From Clostridia bacterium (GTDB lineage Bacteria; Bacillota; Clostridia; Oscillospirales; CAG-272): 64,000 nucleotides of DNA. The notes beneath the pieces were generated by a model. That model made no database searches, was not told where the DNA came from, and saw nothing but the letters and a program-made list of their open reading frames with translations. The stretch lies in contig JAFYBN010000068.1 of NCBI GenBank assembly GCA_017540175.1, positions 47,440 through 111,439 on the forward strand, given 5' to 3'. The position numbers and the translations under genes are program-made. The first letter of the stretch is position 1. The number at the start of each line of letters is the position of its first letter. Positions 49,392 to 59,101 of this stretch are shown piece by piece.

Positions 49392-51440
49392 ATGCCTTTT
49401 CACGCCGATCCATACCACTTCATTACCCCGGCTCCGGGCGTGCTCGCGGCAGCGGGCTTCGACCCCGCCAGCCGGATCGTCCCGATGTGGTTCGGGTTCC
49501 GCTTTTTTCTCGAAGACGTCCCGTCCGTGTTTCCGGCGGAAGTGACCGGCAGGAGCCAGTTCAAGCTTTTCGTCAACGGAACAAGCATCCTCTTCGGTCC
49601 CTGCAGGAGCGCGAAGGAGATCGTTTACGTCGATACGATCGACATTGCCGCGCAGCTCGGAAAAGGCGAGAACCGCATCGTGATGCAGGTTTTCTCCTAT
49701 CCCGAAAAGCCCGCCGCGCACGATCAGCGCACGCAGGGTCCCAACTACTGCTACGGGGACAGCGACGGGCCCGGCGTCTGCCTGGTCGGGGATTTCGGCG
49801 GCACGGATCCCGGCGATCCCGCAAATTGGCGCGTGTGGCCGGACGCCGGACAGGGATTCAACGCGGAGGAGCTCTTCCTGCTCGGTGCAAACGAGGACGT
49901 GAACGGCGCTGAGTCTCTCGCGAATCCTTTCTTCCGGGAGGAATGGGACGAGAGCCGCATGGAGGCCGCGGGATATGGGAGCTTCATCGAGATCGACGCC
50001 TACGGACAGCGACGGAGCAAGCACTTCGAGCCCAGACCGATCGCGCTTCTCGAACGCACACAGCGCGAAATCCCCGGATGGACCGAAAGGACCGTGCCCG
50101 CAAACGGCAAAGAGAGCTTCGTGCTCGACGCCGGAGAACTGACCACCGGTTATTTCCGGATCGGATTCCGGGGCGGAAAGGACAGCCGCGTCACCCTCAC
50201 CTACGCCGAGAGTTATTACCAGAAAGACGAAAACGGTCAGGAGTACAAGGGCGTGCGGGACGACGCGAGCGGTTTTATCCACGGTGTCCGCGATACCTAT
50301 ACCGTCGGCGGGGACGCGGTGTACGAGCCCTTCCGCTTCCGCACCTTCCGGTTCGTCAAGGTGGACATCGAAACGGCGGACGAGCCGCTCACCGTTCTGC
50401 CCCAGCCGTATGTCGAGACGATGTACCCGCTGAAAAACAGCAAAAAGCCGGTCTTCACCGATGCGCGGCGCGAAAAACTGTACGACGTGGCGTTCCGCAC
50501 CCTCCGGCTCTGCGCCCACGACACCTACGAGGACTGCCCCTATTACGAACAGCTCATGTACGCCTGCGACACCCGGCTCGAAATGCTCTTCACCTATGCG
50601 TCGACGGACGAGCTGGATCTCCCCCGCCAGGCCATCCGTCTCTTTGCTCAGTCGATGATGAACACGGGACTGACGCAGGCGCGCTTTCCCTCCCGCGACG
50701 AGCAGACGATCCCGGCCTTCGCCCTGTGGTTCGTGATGATGCTCGGGGATTACGTCGATCAAACCGGGGACGGGGAATTTGTGCGGCCCTTTATTCCGAC
50801 GGCGGAGCGGATCGTGGAGACCTTCCTCCGGTCGCGCACGGAGAGCGGCCTGCTCGCGCCGCAGGGGTACTGGGATTATTTCGACTGGACGAGGGAGTGG
50901 TCCGAGCGGGGCGCATGCACGCCGAACGCCGCGCGCGACGGGGAAAGCGCGCTTCAAAACCTGTTCTTTGTCTATGCGGCGAAAAGCCTGATCCGCCTCC
51001 TCCCCCGGTATCACCGGGCCGATCTCGCGGCGTATTACGAGGGGGAGTGCGAAAAGCTGCTCCGTCTGGTGGACGAACGCTGCTGGGACGGGGAAAAGGG
51101 TCTTTACAAAGAAGGGCCCTTCACGGAGGAATACAGCCAGCACACCCAGATCTACGCGGTGCTTTCGGGCCTTGCGAAGGGGGAAAGAGCGCGTTCGGTG
51201 ATGGAGAAGACGCTGACGGACAAGAGCCTCGTGCAGTGCAGCTTCATGCAGGGCTACTACCTGTTCCGGGCGCTCGATATGGTCGGAATGTACTCCAGGA
51301 CGGAGGAGCTCTGGCAGCCGTGGCAGGACTTCATCGATCTGCACTGCACCACCTTCCCGGAGACGCCCTATGATCCGCGCAGCGACTGCCACGCGTGGAG
51401 CGCCCTGCCGCTCAGCGAGTTTGCGCAAAACAGGACTTGA
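49392..51440 (+). CDS. GH78-like alpha-L-rhamnosidase, C-terminally truncated
   Basis: The 682-residue protein has N-terminal beta-sandwich domains (FRFFLEDVPSVFPAE to ELTTGYFRIGF, and YEPFRFRTFRFVKVD) and a six-hairpin catalytic domain with CAHDTYEDCPYYEQLMYACDTR, the GH78 hallmark with acidic residues. GGAGG is 7 nt upstream. It has no signal peptide, so it is cytoplasmic. The family normally continues after the SDCHAWSALPL motif with a C-terminal beta-sandwich of roughly 80-150 residues. Here the frame diverges (SEFAQNRT) and stops within ten residues. The cleavage site is retained, but stability may be affected. A recent rearrangement next to the repeated promoter segment at 51571 may explain it. 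Confidence 0.85.
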   Translation: MPFHADPYHFITPAPGVLAAAGFDPASRIVPMWFGFRFFLEDVPSVFPAEVTGRSQFKLFVNGTSILFGPCRSAKEIVYVDTIDIAAQLGKGENRIVMQVFSYPEKPAAHDQRTQGPNYCYGDSDGPGVCLVGDFGGTDPGDPANWRVWPDAGQGFNAEELFLLGANEDVNGAESLANPFFREEWDESRMEAAGYGSFIEIDAYGQRRSKHFEPRPIALLERTQREIPGWTERTVPANGKESFVLDAGELTTGYFRIGFRGGKDSRVTLTYAESYYQKDENGQEYKGVRDDASGFIHGVRDTYTVGGDAVYEPFRFRTFRFVKVDIETADEPLTVLPQPYVETMYPLKNSKKPVFTDARREKLYDVAFRTLRLCAHDTYEDCPYYEQLMYACDTRLEMLFTYASTDELDLPRQAIRLFAQSMMNTGLTQARFPSRDEQTIPAFALWFVMMLGDYVDQTGDGEFVRPFIPTAERIVETFLRSRTESGLLAPQGYWDYFDWTREWSERGACTPNAARDGESALQNLFFVYAAKSLIRLLPRYHRADLAAYYEGECEKLLRLVDERCWDGEKGLYKEGPFTEEYSQHTQIYAVLSGLAKGERARSVMEKTLTDKSLVQCSFMQGYYLFRALDMVGMYSRTEELWQPWQDFIDLHCTTFPETPYDPRSDCHAWSALPLSEFAQNRT

Positions 51441-51575
51441 TCCGATCCGCATTGCCCGCCTCCTGCGGCGTCCGCCGGCAGCCGACGCTCCGCGGCACGC
51501 AGAGGGACAATCAAGCCGCCCGGGTCATGCCGCTCTTGCTGCCGCCGTCTTTTGAAACCTATGTTTTCAAACCTA

Positions 51576-51603
51576 TTGAAGAAGCGAAAAAACAAGTTAT
51601 AAT
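51576..51603 (+). promoter_or_regulatory. Promoter of the GH38-like gene
   Basis: TTGAAG (51576-51581) and TATAAT (51598-51603), spacer 16 nt. The block is almost identical to that before the DUF1638 gene (45686-45720). Confidence 0.75.
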
Positions 51604-51648
51604 ACTCCTGTACGAATCATCCGCTCCAATGCAGAAGAAAGGAAAACC

Positions 51649-53349
51649 ATGGTCAAAGAAGTTTTTCTCGTATTCAAGACCCACCTTGACATCGGCTATA
51701 CCGATTATGCCGCCGCGATCAAGGAACGGTATCTGAAGGAGTATCTCCCGGCGGCCGTCCGTGTCGCGCGGGAAAGCGAGGGCTCGGAGTGCCCGTTTGT
51801 CTGGACGACGGGAGCCTGGCTGATCGAAGAGGCTCTGAAGCAGGACGACGGCACGCTGGACGCCGCCATCCGGGACGGTCTTGTCACCTGGCATGCCATG
51901 CCGTTTACCGTCCACACGGAATACATGAACCCCGCGCTGCTTGAGGCCTGCCTCGACGTATCGAAACGGCTGGACGAGCGGTACGGCAGAAAGACGATTT
52001 CGGCGAAGATGACGGACGTGCCCGGACACACCGCGGGGATTGTTCCCCTGCTCGCTGCCCGGGGCGTGGAGCTTCTGCACATCGGCGTCAATCCCGGCAC
52101 GCCCGTCCCGAAGGTCCCGGAAATCTTCCGCTGGAGGCACGACGGAGCCGAGATCGCCGTGATCTACAGCGGCGAATACGGCGGGGTCTGCGAAGTCGGC
52201 GAGGTCGCGCTGGCGTTCGGCTTCACCGGGGACAACTGCGGTCCGCAGGGCAGGGATCAGCTCCGGGCGGTCTATCAGAATCTTCGTGAGCGGTATCCCG
52301 GCGCGGCGGTCCGGGCGGCGACGCTCGACGATATGGCAAGGGTCCTGCGCGGAGCGGAGCTGCCGGTTGTGGAGGGAGAGATCGGCGACAGCTGGATCTA
52401 CGGCGCGGCGTCGGATCCGAAGAAGACAAGCGCGTTCCGCCACATTCTCCGGACGGTCCCGTCCTTTGCGGGGAAGGAGCTGAATGATTCGCTCCTGCTT
52501 GTCCCCGAGCACACCTGGGGCATGAGCCACGTTTTCTTCGATCGGGAAAACAAGACGGACTGGACACCGGACGAGCTTGAAGCCTGCGGGACGCGGGGGA
52601 CGATCGAGCACTCGTGGGAGGAACAGCGGGAGTATGTGATCCGCGCGGCCGAGCAGCTCGGCGTGGATCTCTCGGACGCGGTAACCGTGGAGAAACCCGA
52701 TCCCACCGCTATGACGCCCTTCGACGGGACGCCCCGCGCCGAGGTGTCCTACGAGCTCTTCACATGGGCGGACTACGAGCGGTATTTTCACGCCTATGTG
52801 CGGGACAACAACACCGGCTCCTTCCTCAAGGTCGGAATGCCGTCCGTTCCGGGCGGGATCTACGAGCCCCGCGTCACGGGCGCGTGGCGCGACGGGGAAA
52901 CCTCGGTGTTCCGCCTCGAATTCGACAAAGAGATCCGCGATTTCTGCGGACTGCCGGAGCTGTGGCTGCTCGAACGGGCGGACTATGTCGAGCTCCGCTG
53001 GTTCGGAAAGCGGGCGAACCGGCTCCCGGAGGCGTTCTGGCTCCGCCTGCCCGAGGTCACGGACCATGTGGAGCTCTTCAAGCTCGGGTACTGGATCGAT
53101 CCGGAACGATCGGTGTACATGAAGACGCTCCACGGAATGCGGGCTGCCCGCGGACCGGAATACGAGATCGAATCCCTCGACGCGCCGCTCGCCGCGCCGT
53201 ACGGAAGACGGCTCTTGACGTGGAACGAGCCGCTCGGGGAGCAAACCCTCTATTTCAACCTCTACAACAATGTCTGGAACACCAATTTCCCGCTGTGGTA
53301 TTCCGACGACGCGAAGTTCCGATTCCGGATTTCCCGCAGAGGGGAATGA
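51649..53349 (+). CDS. DUF5054 / GH38-like protein
   Basis: The 566-residue protein begins with the retaining mannosidase-like motif FKTHLDIGYTDYA (His12, Asp14), a zinc-site signature of GH38 N-terminal domains. Later features include VWTTGAWLIEEAL, SAKMTDVPGHTAG and LLVPEHTWGM, which are typical of DUF5054 proteins. The C-terminal third is beta-rich (LYFNLYNNVWNTNFPLWYSDDAKFRF). No signal peptide is present. It is probably an intracellular glycoside hydrolase acting on imported alpha-linked oligosaccharides; the specificity is unknown. It is transcribed from its own promoter and followed by a flavodoxin gene 70 nt later. Confidence 0.8.
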   Translation: MVKEVFLVFKTHLDIGYTDYAAAIKERYLKEYLPAAVRVARESEGSECPFVWTTGAWLIEEALKQDDGTLDAAIRDGLVTWHAMPFTVHTEYMNPALLEACLDVSKRLDERYGRKTISAKMTDVPGHTAGIVPLLAARGVELLHIGVNPGTPVPKVPEIFRWRHDGAEIAVIYSGEYGGVCEVGEVALAFGFTGDNCGPQGRDQLRAVYQNLRERYPGAAVRAATLDDMARVLRGAELPVVEGEIGDSWIYGAASDPKKTSAFRHILRTVPSFAGKELNDSLLLVPEHTWGMSHVFFDRENKTDWTPDELEACGTRGTIEHSWEEQREYVIRAAEQLGVDLSDAVTVEKPDPTAMTPFDGTPRAEVSYELFTWADYERYFHAYVRDNNTGSFLKVGMPSVPGGIYEPRVTGAWRDGETSVFRLEFDKEIRDFCGLPELWLLERADYVELRWFGKRANRLPEAFWLRLPEVTDHVELFKLGYWIDPERSVYMKTLHGMRAARGPEYEIESLDAPLAAPYGRRLLTWNEPLGEQTLYFNLYNNVWNTNFPLWYSDDAKFRFRISRRGE

Positions 53350-53419
53350 AGCGGACAGCTCATCGGGATGAATATCCCGCAAATGCGGTTCATATCACAG
53401 AACCGTAAGGAGATATCTT

Positions 53420-53890
53420 ATGAAGACGCTTTGCTTATACTACACGAGAACGAATACCACAAAAGCGGTGATGGAGAAGATCGCCGGGATCCTCGGCGCC
53501 GATCTTGCCGAGTACACGGACGGCAGGGACAGAAGCGGCTTCTTCGGGTACATCGGGGCATGCTTCGCGACGGTCAAAAACACGATATCCGCGGTATCCG
53601 TCAAAGGGGACGTCGACCTCGCCTCCTATGACCGGGTTTTGATCGGCATGCCCGTATGGGCCGAGGGTCCCTGCGCCGTCGGGAGAGCCTTGATCCAAAA
53701 GTACCGGGACAGCCTGCCGCCCGATGTGTACTACGTTGTGACGCACATGGGCGCGAAGCGTGATTATATGGAAAAAATCAAAGCGATGGACGCTCTTCTC
53801 GGCAGGCCTTCCTCCGGGCAGATCTCCATTCGGACAAAAGATAACGACTATATCGGGGACAGCGCTGATTTTGCGGCTTCGCTGAAATAA
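53420..53890 (+). CDS. Flavodoxin-family protein
   Basis: The 156-residue cytoplasmic protein has the flavodoxin start LCLYYTRTNTTKAVMEKIA, whose Thr-rich loop holds FMN phosphate, and the isoalloxazine-contact motif IGMPVWAEGPC. The length is right for short-chain flavodoxins. AAGGAGAT precedes the ATG. It may serve as an electron carrier or an NAD(P)H-dependent reductase. It is related in fold, not closely in sequence, to the lipoprotein at 9801. Confidence 0.85.
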   Translation: MKTLCLYYTRTNTTKAVMEKIAGILGADLAEYTDGRDRSGFFGYIGACFATVKNTISAVSVKGDVDLASYDRVLIGMPVWAEGPCAVGRALIQKYRDSLPPDVYYVVTHMGAKRDYMEKIKAMDALLGRPSSGQISIRTKDNDYIGDSADFAASLK

Positions 53891-53971
53891 GCCCGCGGAA
53901 AGGATTGTCCGGTTATCTGACCGATTCCCGTTCCATGGCTTCGAGAATAACCGGATTCAGGCAGCGTCATT

Positions 53972-54337
53972 ATGAAGATCATTGAAGAGATGTATTCCTT
54001 TGAGATGCCGGACCGCTGGAAAGACCTCGTGGGCGTCCGGCACAAAGGCAATCACGCGGATTTGGTCCTGCTGTGGGAGGAAGAGCCCGGCTGCGAAGGA
54101 CTTCTGGTCCGTCTGAAATGTCTGAAGCGCAGAAAAACAAAGCCGGATGAATACACCGAGCTCCTCGGAAAGCTGAGCGGCAAGGACGGTGAGCGTCGGT
54201 ATCTGTACGCCGCTTACGGACGGGAAGGCACCGTCAGCGAGGTCAACGAGGACCTCTACTGGAGACTGAGGGATCAGCTCTGGATGGTCTTCGACAGCCT
54301 TCGCCCGGCGGAGGGATACGACTGGGAACCGGTTTGA
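53972..54337 (+). CDS. Small protein of unknown function
   Basis: The 121-residue soluble protein begins MKIIEEMYSFEMPDRWKDLV, followed by alternating strands (ADLVLLWEEEPGCEGLLVRLKCL and RRYLYAAYGREGTV) and a final helix (LYWRLRDQLWMVFDSLRPA). It has no signal or membrane segment. The ribosome site is weak. No family recognised. It sits 79 nt before another unknown gene, probably in one operon with it. Confidence 0.6.
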   Translation: MKIIEEMYSFEMPDRWKDLVGVRHKGNHADLVLLWEEEPGCEGLLVRLKCLKRRKTKPDEYTELLGKLSGKDGERRYLYAAYGREGTVSEVNEDLYWRLRDQLWMVFDSLRPAEGYDWEPV

Positions 54338-54416
54338 AACCGGTCGGCGCATCGATACTGCGGCATTGCGCGCGGCCGGTGCAGATGAGCAAATTCAAGA
54401 TGATGGAGGAGAAGTC

Positions 54417-55853
54417 ATGTTTTGCGTCGACTATAAAAAGCTCAGCCTGTCTTTTAACGAATTTCACGATGTTTCAGCCGGGGACATGCCGCAGTACGGA
54501 GAATACTGCCTGCTCGAGCTGAAAACGGGGGATTATACCGCGGGCGGCTGGTATCCGTCCGGGAACGGGCAGCCCACGGCGGGTTATTTCCTCCGCGGAA
54601 CTGCCGACACTGTGGATTCGGAAGCGGTGGCAAGATGGCACTCTCTCGACCGCTATGACCTCACGGACTGCCTGGAAGATGAAGAGATCGGCTGGATCAA
54701 TCTCGGGCCCGAAGAAGAAGGCGGCCGCAGTGTTCAGTTTGAGGGGTTCAAGTCGTTTGCGGACAGAAAGAATCCGAAACAGGAGCAGTTCTGCCTTTTG
54801 ATCATGAAGGACGGCAGTCTGGCGGCAGGCAGATGGAACAAGTGGCGGCACAAAGCCGGAGGAGCTTTTATTTACTCGTCGGCGCTGGCGAGCCACAGCT
54901 CGGACAAGGTGTGGGCGTGGACGCCGCTCGGTGTCGACCGCATCTTCGCGGCAGAGCTGGAACGTGAGAACGAGAAAAAGCGCGAAAAGATGCTGAACCG
55001 AAACCCTGTCGCCGATCCGGAGCTGTTCAAGTACGGGACGGATATCAACGTATATTACGAAATGGCGCTCGAAAAGCTGCGCGAGGAATTCCCTTGGGCG
55101 ACCCTCACGATGATGAGAAAATGCACGCCGGTCTGGCAGATCGCGCCCCTTCACGGCAAAGTTGTTTTCGGTCGGATCAGCAAAAACTATTATGACGATT
55201 CGGACATCGTGACCCCGTGGACGGAGGGCGGCACCGCGGACGAGTTCATCGATTTTCTGGTCAGATATACGCACGATACCGTGAAACGCTCGAATCCGGA
55301 AGAGAAATTCAAGCTCGGCACGGACATCAACGTATATCTGGAAAAGGCCTTCGATCACGTCAAAAAGGATTATCGCTGGCTTGACAAAAGGATGCTCGCC
55401 GATACCTGGCAGTACGATATACGGAAGGTTGACGGGGATCTCGAATTCGTCAGAAGATACCGGGACGAAGGCGAGTATTCGGTGTACGACGTCGAAAGCG
55501 CCGAACGCTTTATCGAGAGTGTGGAGTACGACTATCAGAGCGCGGCGCTGAGAGCCAATAAAGTCACAGCAAGTTATGCCCCTTCGTTCGGACATATCGA
55601 CCTGCACGGCTGGAATCTTGAGAGTTATGTTTTCTACAAGCTGCAGTCGGGCGACTACAAGGTGAGCGTGACGGCCGGGGACCGCACGACCGGCGGCAGC
55701 AGGGAGTTTTTCATCACGCCGACCTGCTTCGAGGCAAAGACTTATGCACAATTCCTCGACCGCTACCTGGAAATCGTTCCGGACTACTCATTCGGGCTCG
55801 GCAAGAAGGAGCTTCTGCCCGACAAGGATCTGAAAAAATTCCTCGGGTACTAA
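54417..55853 (+). CDS. Unknown protein with two internal repeats
   Basis: The 478-residue protein starts at 54417 (GGAGG 7 nt upstream). The N-terminal part has two similar halves that read like strand-rich modules: YCLLELKTGDYTAGGWYPSG and FCLLIMKDGSLAAGRWNKWR, each followed by a tryptophan-rich end. The middle has two copies of an alpha/beta unit: GTDINVYYEMALEKLREEFPW at about 207 and GTDINVYLEKAFDHVKKDYRW at about 301. The last third returns to a strand module (YVFYKLQSGDYKVSVTAGDRT). No signal peptide. I do not recognise the family. Internal duplication points to a scaffolding or ligand-binding protein. Confidence 0.6.
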   Translation: MFCVDYKKLSLSFNEFHDVSAGDMPQYGEYCLLELKTGDYTAGGWYPSGNGQPTAGYFLRGTADTVDSEAVARWHSLDRYDLTDCLEDEEIGWINLGPEEEGGRSVQFEGFKSFADRKNPKQEQFCLLIMKDGSLAAGRWNKWRHKAGGAFIYSSALASHSSDKVWAWTPLGVDRIFAAELERENEKKREKMLNRNPVADPELFKYGTDINVYYEMALEKLREEFPWATLTMMRKCTPVWQIAPLHGKVVFGRISKNYYDDSDIVTPWTEGGTADEFIDFLVRYTHDTVKRSNPEEKFKLGTDINVYLEKAFDHVKKDYRWLDKRMLADTWQYDIRKVDGDLEFVRRYRDEGEYSVYDVESAERFIESVEYDYQSAALRANKVTASYAPSFGHIDLHGWNLESYVFYKLQSGDYKVSVTAGDRTTGGSREFFITPTCFEAKTYAQFLDRYLEIVPDYSFGLGKKELLPDKDLKKFLGY

Positions 55854-55991
55854 AACAGGAAGACGACGCCGCAGGAAAAGCCGTTATGCGCACGGATTTG
55901 AGAAACCGCTGCCGGGATCGATTCCCGCCTGACGGGATGAAGGGAAAAATGCAGCCGAACGAATCGGGATTTTCGGAGGTGAAGGGATCTC

Positions 55992-57194
55992 ATGCAGTAC
56001 AGAAAAGATAAACAGGGCGGCGATCTTTCCGTGCTCGGCTTCGGGTGTATGCGCTTCCCCCGCAGGGACAGGAAGATCGACCTCGAAGAGACGGAGCGTG
56101 AGATCCTCGAAGCGGTCGAGCTCGGGATCAATTACTTCGACACCGCCTATATTTACGGCGGAAGCGAGGAAGCCCTCGGGGAGATCGTCGAACGAAACGC
56201 CCTCCGGGACCGCATCCGCATCGCCACAAAGCTGCCGCAGTATCTGGTGACGAAGAACGCTTCTCTGGACAAATACTTCTCCGAGCAGTTAAAACGTCTC
56301 CGCACGGATCGGGTGGACTGCTACCTGATGCACCATCTGACGGATCCGGCGATGTGGGAAAAGCTGAAATCCGTCGGCGCGCTGGAATGGCTGGCGGAGA
56401 AGAAGCGGTCCGGAGAGATCGGCGCGGTCGGCTTCTCCTACCACGGAGACACGGACGGCTTTCTCAAAATCCTCGGCGATTACGACTGGGACCTGTGTCA
56501 GATCCAGTACAACTACTTCGACGAGCACTCCCAGGCGGGCGTCGAAGGACTGCGGGCCGCCGGTGCGCGCGGGATCCCCGTGGTGATCATGGAACCGCTC
56601 CGGGGCGGCAAGCTCGTGAACATGCTCCCGAAGGAGGCGTCCGAGGTGATGGAAAAGAGCGGACGCGGCTGGACGAGGGCCGAATGGAGCTTCCGCTGGC
56701 TGTACAATCAGCCGGAGGTGACCGTGGTGCTCTCCGGAATGAACTCCGCCGAAATGCTCCGGGAAAACTGCCGGACTGCCTCGCACGCGGGGATCGGACA
56801 ATTCACGGAGGAGGATTTCGCCGTGATCCGGGAAGTCACGAAACGGATCCGGGAGCGTGAGAAGGTGGGGTGCACCGGATGCCGGTACTGCATGCCCTGT
56901 CCGAAGGGCGTGGATATCCCCGGTTATTTCCGCTGCTACAACGCCATGGCGATGGAAGATACCGCCACCGCCCGAAAAGAATTCATCCAGACCGTGGGAC
57001 TGACGAAGGAACCCGCCTTTGCCTCCCAGTGCGTCGGCTGCGGGAAGTGCGAAAAGCACTGTCCCCAGAGCATCCCGATCCGGGAAATGCTGAAGGAAGC
57101 GGACCGCGCCCTCCGTCCGTTTCCGTACAATGCCCTCATCGCCCTCGGAAGAAAAAAGCTGTTTCGGAAGGCAAAACCCGGGAAAACGAAATGA
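55992..57194 (+). CDS. Aldo/keto reductase with C-terminal 4Fe-4S ferredoxin domain
   Basis: The 400-residue oxidoreductase has an aldo/keto reductase barrel with the catalytic set Asp50, Tyr55, Lys80 and His114/115 (FDTAYIYGGSEE, IATKLP, YLMHHLTD). The C-terminus adds cysteines 294/297/300/303 (CTGCRYCMPCP) and 347/350/353/357 (CVGCGKCEKHCP), which would bind two 4Fe-4S clusters. This fusion is common in anaerobes and is thought to couple ferredoxin electrons to substrate reduction. GGAGGTGAAGGG is upstream. Its physiological substrate is unknown. Confidence 0.93.
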   Translation: MQYRKDKQGGDLSVLGFGCMRFPRRDRKIDLEETEREILEAVELGINYFDTAYIYGGSEEALGEIVERNALRDRIRIATKLPQYLVTKNASLDKYFSEQLKRLRTDRVDCYLMHHLTDPAMWEKLKSVGALEWLAEKKRSGEIGAVGFSYHGDTDGFLKILGDYDWDLCQIQYNYFDEHSQAGVEGLRAAGARGIPVVIMEPLRGGKLVNMLPKEASEVMEKSGRGWTRAEWSFRWLYNQPEVTVVLSGMNSAEMLRENCRTASHAGIGQFTEEDFAVIREVTKRIREREKVGCTGCRYCMPCPKGVDIPGYFRCYNAMAMEDTATARKEFIQTVGLTKEPAFASQCVGCGKCEKHCPQSIPIREMLKEADRALRPFPYNALIALGRKKLFRKAKPGKTK

Positions 57195-57235
57195 CCGATT
57201 GCCGCCTCCGCCCCCCGATTCTCACGCATAGGCAT

Positions 57236-57264
57236 TTGATTCGCAGACAATTTGATACGATAAT
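57236..57264 (+). promoter_or_regulatory. Probable promoter of the second orphan binding protein
   Basis: TTGATT (57236-57241) and GATAAT (57259-57264), spacer 17 nt; leader of about 195 nt follows. Confidence 0.6.
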
Positions 57265-57466
57265 CGGAACCGGAACCGGTCGATTTCACACGGACGCCGA
57301 ACGGCGTTCAGCAGTATAAATAGAATTTCCCGCCCGCGGCACCGGGGAGAAGCGCCGGCCCGCAACGCATGCCGGGATCTCCGGCGCCCCACGGCGGCAC
57401 GGGCGGAAAACGGCACCGCAGATTTCCGGGACATTCCGACGGCCGAAAGAAAGGAGCGCGATTCCC

Positions 57467-58963
57467 ATGAAAAGACAGTTTTGCCTGATCCTTGCCGTGC
57501 TGCTCACGGCGGGGTGCCTCTTCTCCTGCGCGGCGGGAGATGAAACCGGGGACGGAGGTGCCGCCCCTGTCGGCGGCGGAAGCCCGGAGGCATCCGCCCC
57601 GTCTCCCGAAACGGCGCCCGAGCCGGAGGACTCTCTTCCCGCGCCCCCCGTGGAGGACATGAAAGGCGCGGTCCTCACGATCATGAATATGATGCCCGCC
57701 TCCTTCGACTGGGCGAACACGCAGATCTTCGCGCCGGAGCTGAACGGGGAGGTGCTGAACGACGCCCTCTTCTCCCGCGAGCAGAAGGTGGAGGAGCTTT
57801 ACAACTGTTCCGTCGAGGAGCGGGAAACCGCCAACCCGGCCGGCGGAGACATGGTGACGGCGGTCAATGCCGGAGATCCCGTCTGCGATACCTGCATGGT
57901 GTTCGACGCCTCCGTATCCGGCGTGCTGACGCAGGGGGTCCTTCTGCCGTGGAACGATCTTGACGTCGATCTCGCCATGCCCTGGTGGGACGGCGCGGCG
58001 ACGGAGCAGTACAATTTCTACGGCATTCAGGCGGCGGTGTCCGGGGCATTCAGCCTCTATAACTATTCCACCCGCCACTGCTACGTCTTCAACAGCGACA
58101 TGCTGGAAAACGCGGCCACCGGGACCGATCTCTACAGCGAGGTCCGCGAAGGCGTCTGGACGGTTGACCGTCTGTACGGGCTCGGCGCGCTCGGCGTGAT
58201 GGACCTCAACGGCGACGGCTCGATGGACAAGGACAACGATCAATGGGGCATCGTATCCTCCGTGACCCGGCATTACAGCGCGATGCTCGCCGGCGCGGGC
58301 GTGAAGTACATCGACCGGGACGAGGACGGCACCCTTCATTTTGCCATTCCCGGGAACGAATACGCCTTGAACGTCATCTCGAAGCTCGTCGGCCTCAATG
58401 TCGGCAACGATATTTACACAAGCGGCACGAACGACATCGGCGGCGGCGCGGAGTCCCCGATCTTCTACAACAACCGCGCGCTTTTCATCGCGGCATACGT
58501 CGGCGAAGCGGCCCGGATGCGGGATATCGAGTTCGGCATCGGGATCCTGCCCCCGCCGAAGCTCGATGAAAGCCAGGCGCAGTACTATTCCCTCGTCGAG
58601 GGCGGCGCGCAGTCCGTGCTCCCGAAGACCCTGTACGGGGACGATCTGCACAAGGCCGCCGTCCTGCTCGACGCGTTCGCGTACTTTTCCTATATCGAAT
58701 CCGTTCCGGCGTACATCGAACAGGTGCTGATGACGAAGGTTGCCCGGAACGAGGACTCCTCCGATATGCTCCGGATCGTGTTCGACTCCTCCTTCTACGA
58801 CCTCGGCACGGGCATCTGGTCTTCCGACACGAAGAATCAGTTTACCGCGAACATCTTCCTGCCAAAGTCCGACAACACGGCTTCCCTCTGCGCGAAGATC
58901 GGGAAAGTCATCGGCAAGCAGCTCGATCGCTTCACCAAATCGGTGATGGAGATGAAGGAGTAA
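57467..58963 (+). CDS. Extracellular solute-binding lipoprotein, orphan paralogue
   Basis: The 498-residue lipoprotein has a signal ending LFSCAAG, with Cys18 as the lipid site, and a Gly/Pro/Glu linker. It is the paralogue of the protein at 1440-2900: NGEVLNDALFSREQKVEELYN against NGEIINDTVFERNAFVEEKYN, and a calcium-loop-like DLNGDGSMDKDND. The body has the large two-lobe binding-protein pattern, ending FTKSVMEMKE. No permease is nearby. The ATG is 11 nt from AAAGGAG, a slightly long spacing. It probably serves a distant CUT1-type importer. Confidence 0.85.
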   Translation: MKRQFCLILAVLLTAGCLFSCAAGDETGDGGAAPVGGGSPEASAPSPETAPEPEDSLPAPPVEDMKGAVLTIMNMMPASFDWANTQIFAPELNGEVLNDALFSREQKVEELYNCSVEERETANPAGGDMVTAVNAGDPVCDTCMVFDASVSGVLTQGVLLPWNDLDVDLAMPWWDGAATEQYNFYGIQAAVSGAFSLYNYSTRHCYVFNSDMLENAATGTDLYSEVREGVWTVDRLYGLGALGVMDLNGDGSMDKDNDQWGIVSSVTRHYSAMLAGAGVKYIDRDEDGTLHFAIPGNEYALNVISKLVGLNVGNDIYTSGTNDIGGGAESPIFYNNRALFIAAYVGEAARMRDIEFGIGILPPPKLDESQAQYYSLVEGGAQSVLPKTLYGDDLHKAAVLLDAFAYFSYIESVPAYIEQVLMTKVARNEDSSDMLRIVFDSSFYDLGTGIWSSDTKNQFTANIFLPKSDNTASLCAKIGKVIGKQLDRFTKSVMEMKE

Positions 58964-59101
58964 CGCGCCCGCGCGGCGATCATCTGATTTCCGGCGGCAG
59001 ACCCGTTCCTTCGGATTTGTCGGCGGTTTGGGCTTTTCAATACTGAGAGCAGAATCGGAATTCGGTAAAAGTCGGTTCTTCGGGTGAACCGTCCTTCGTC
59101 G

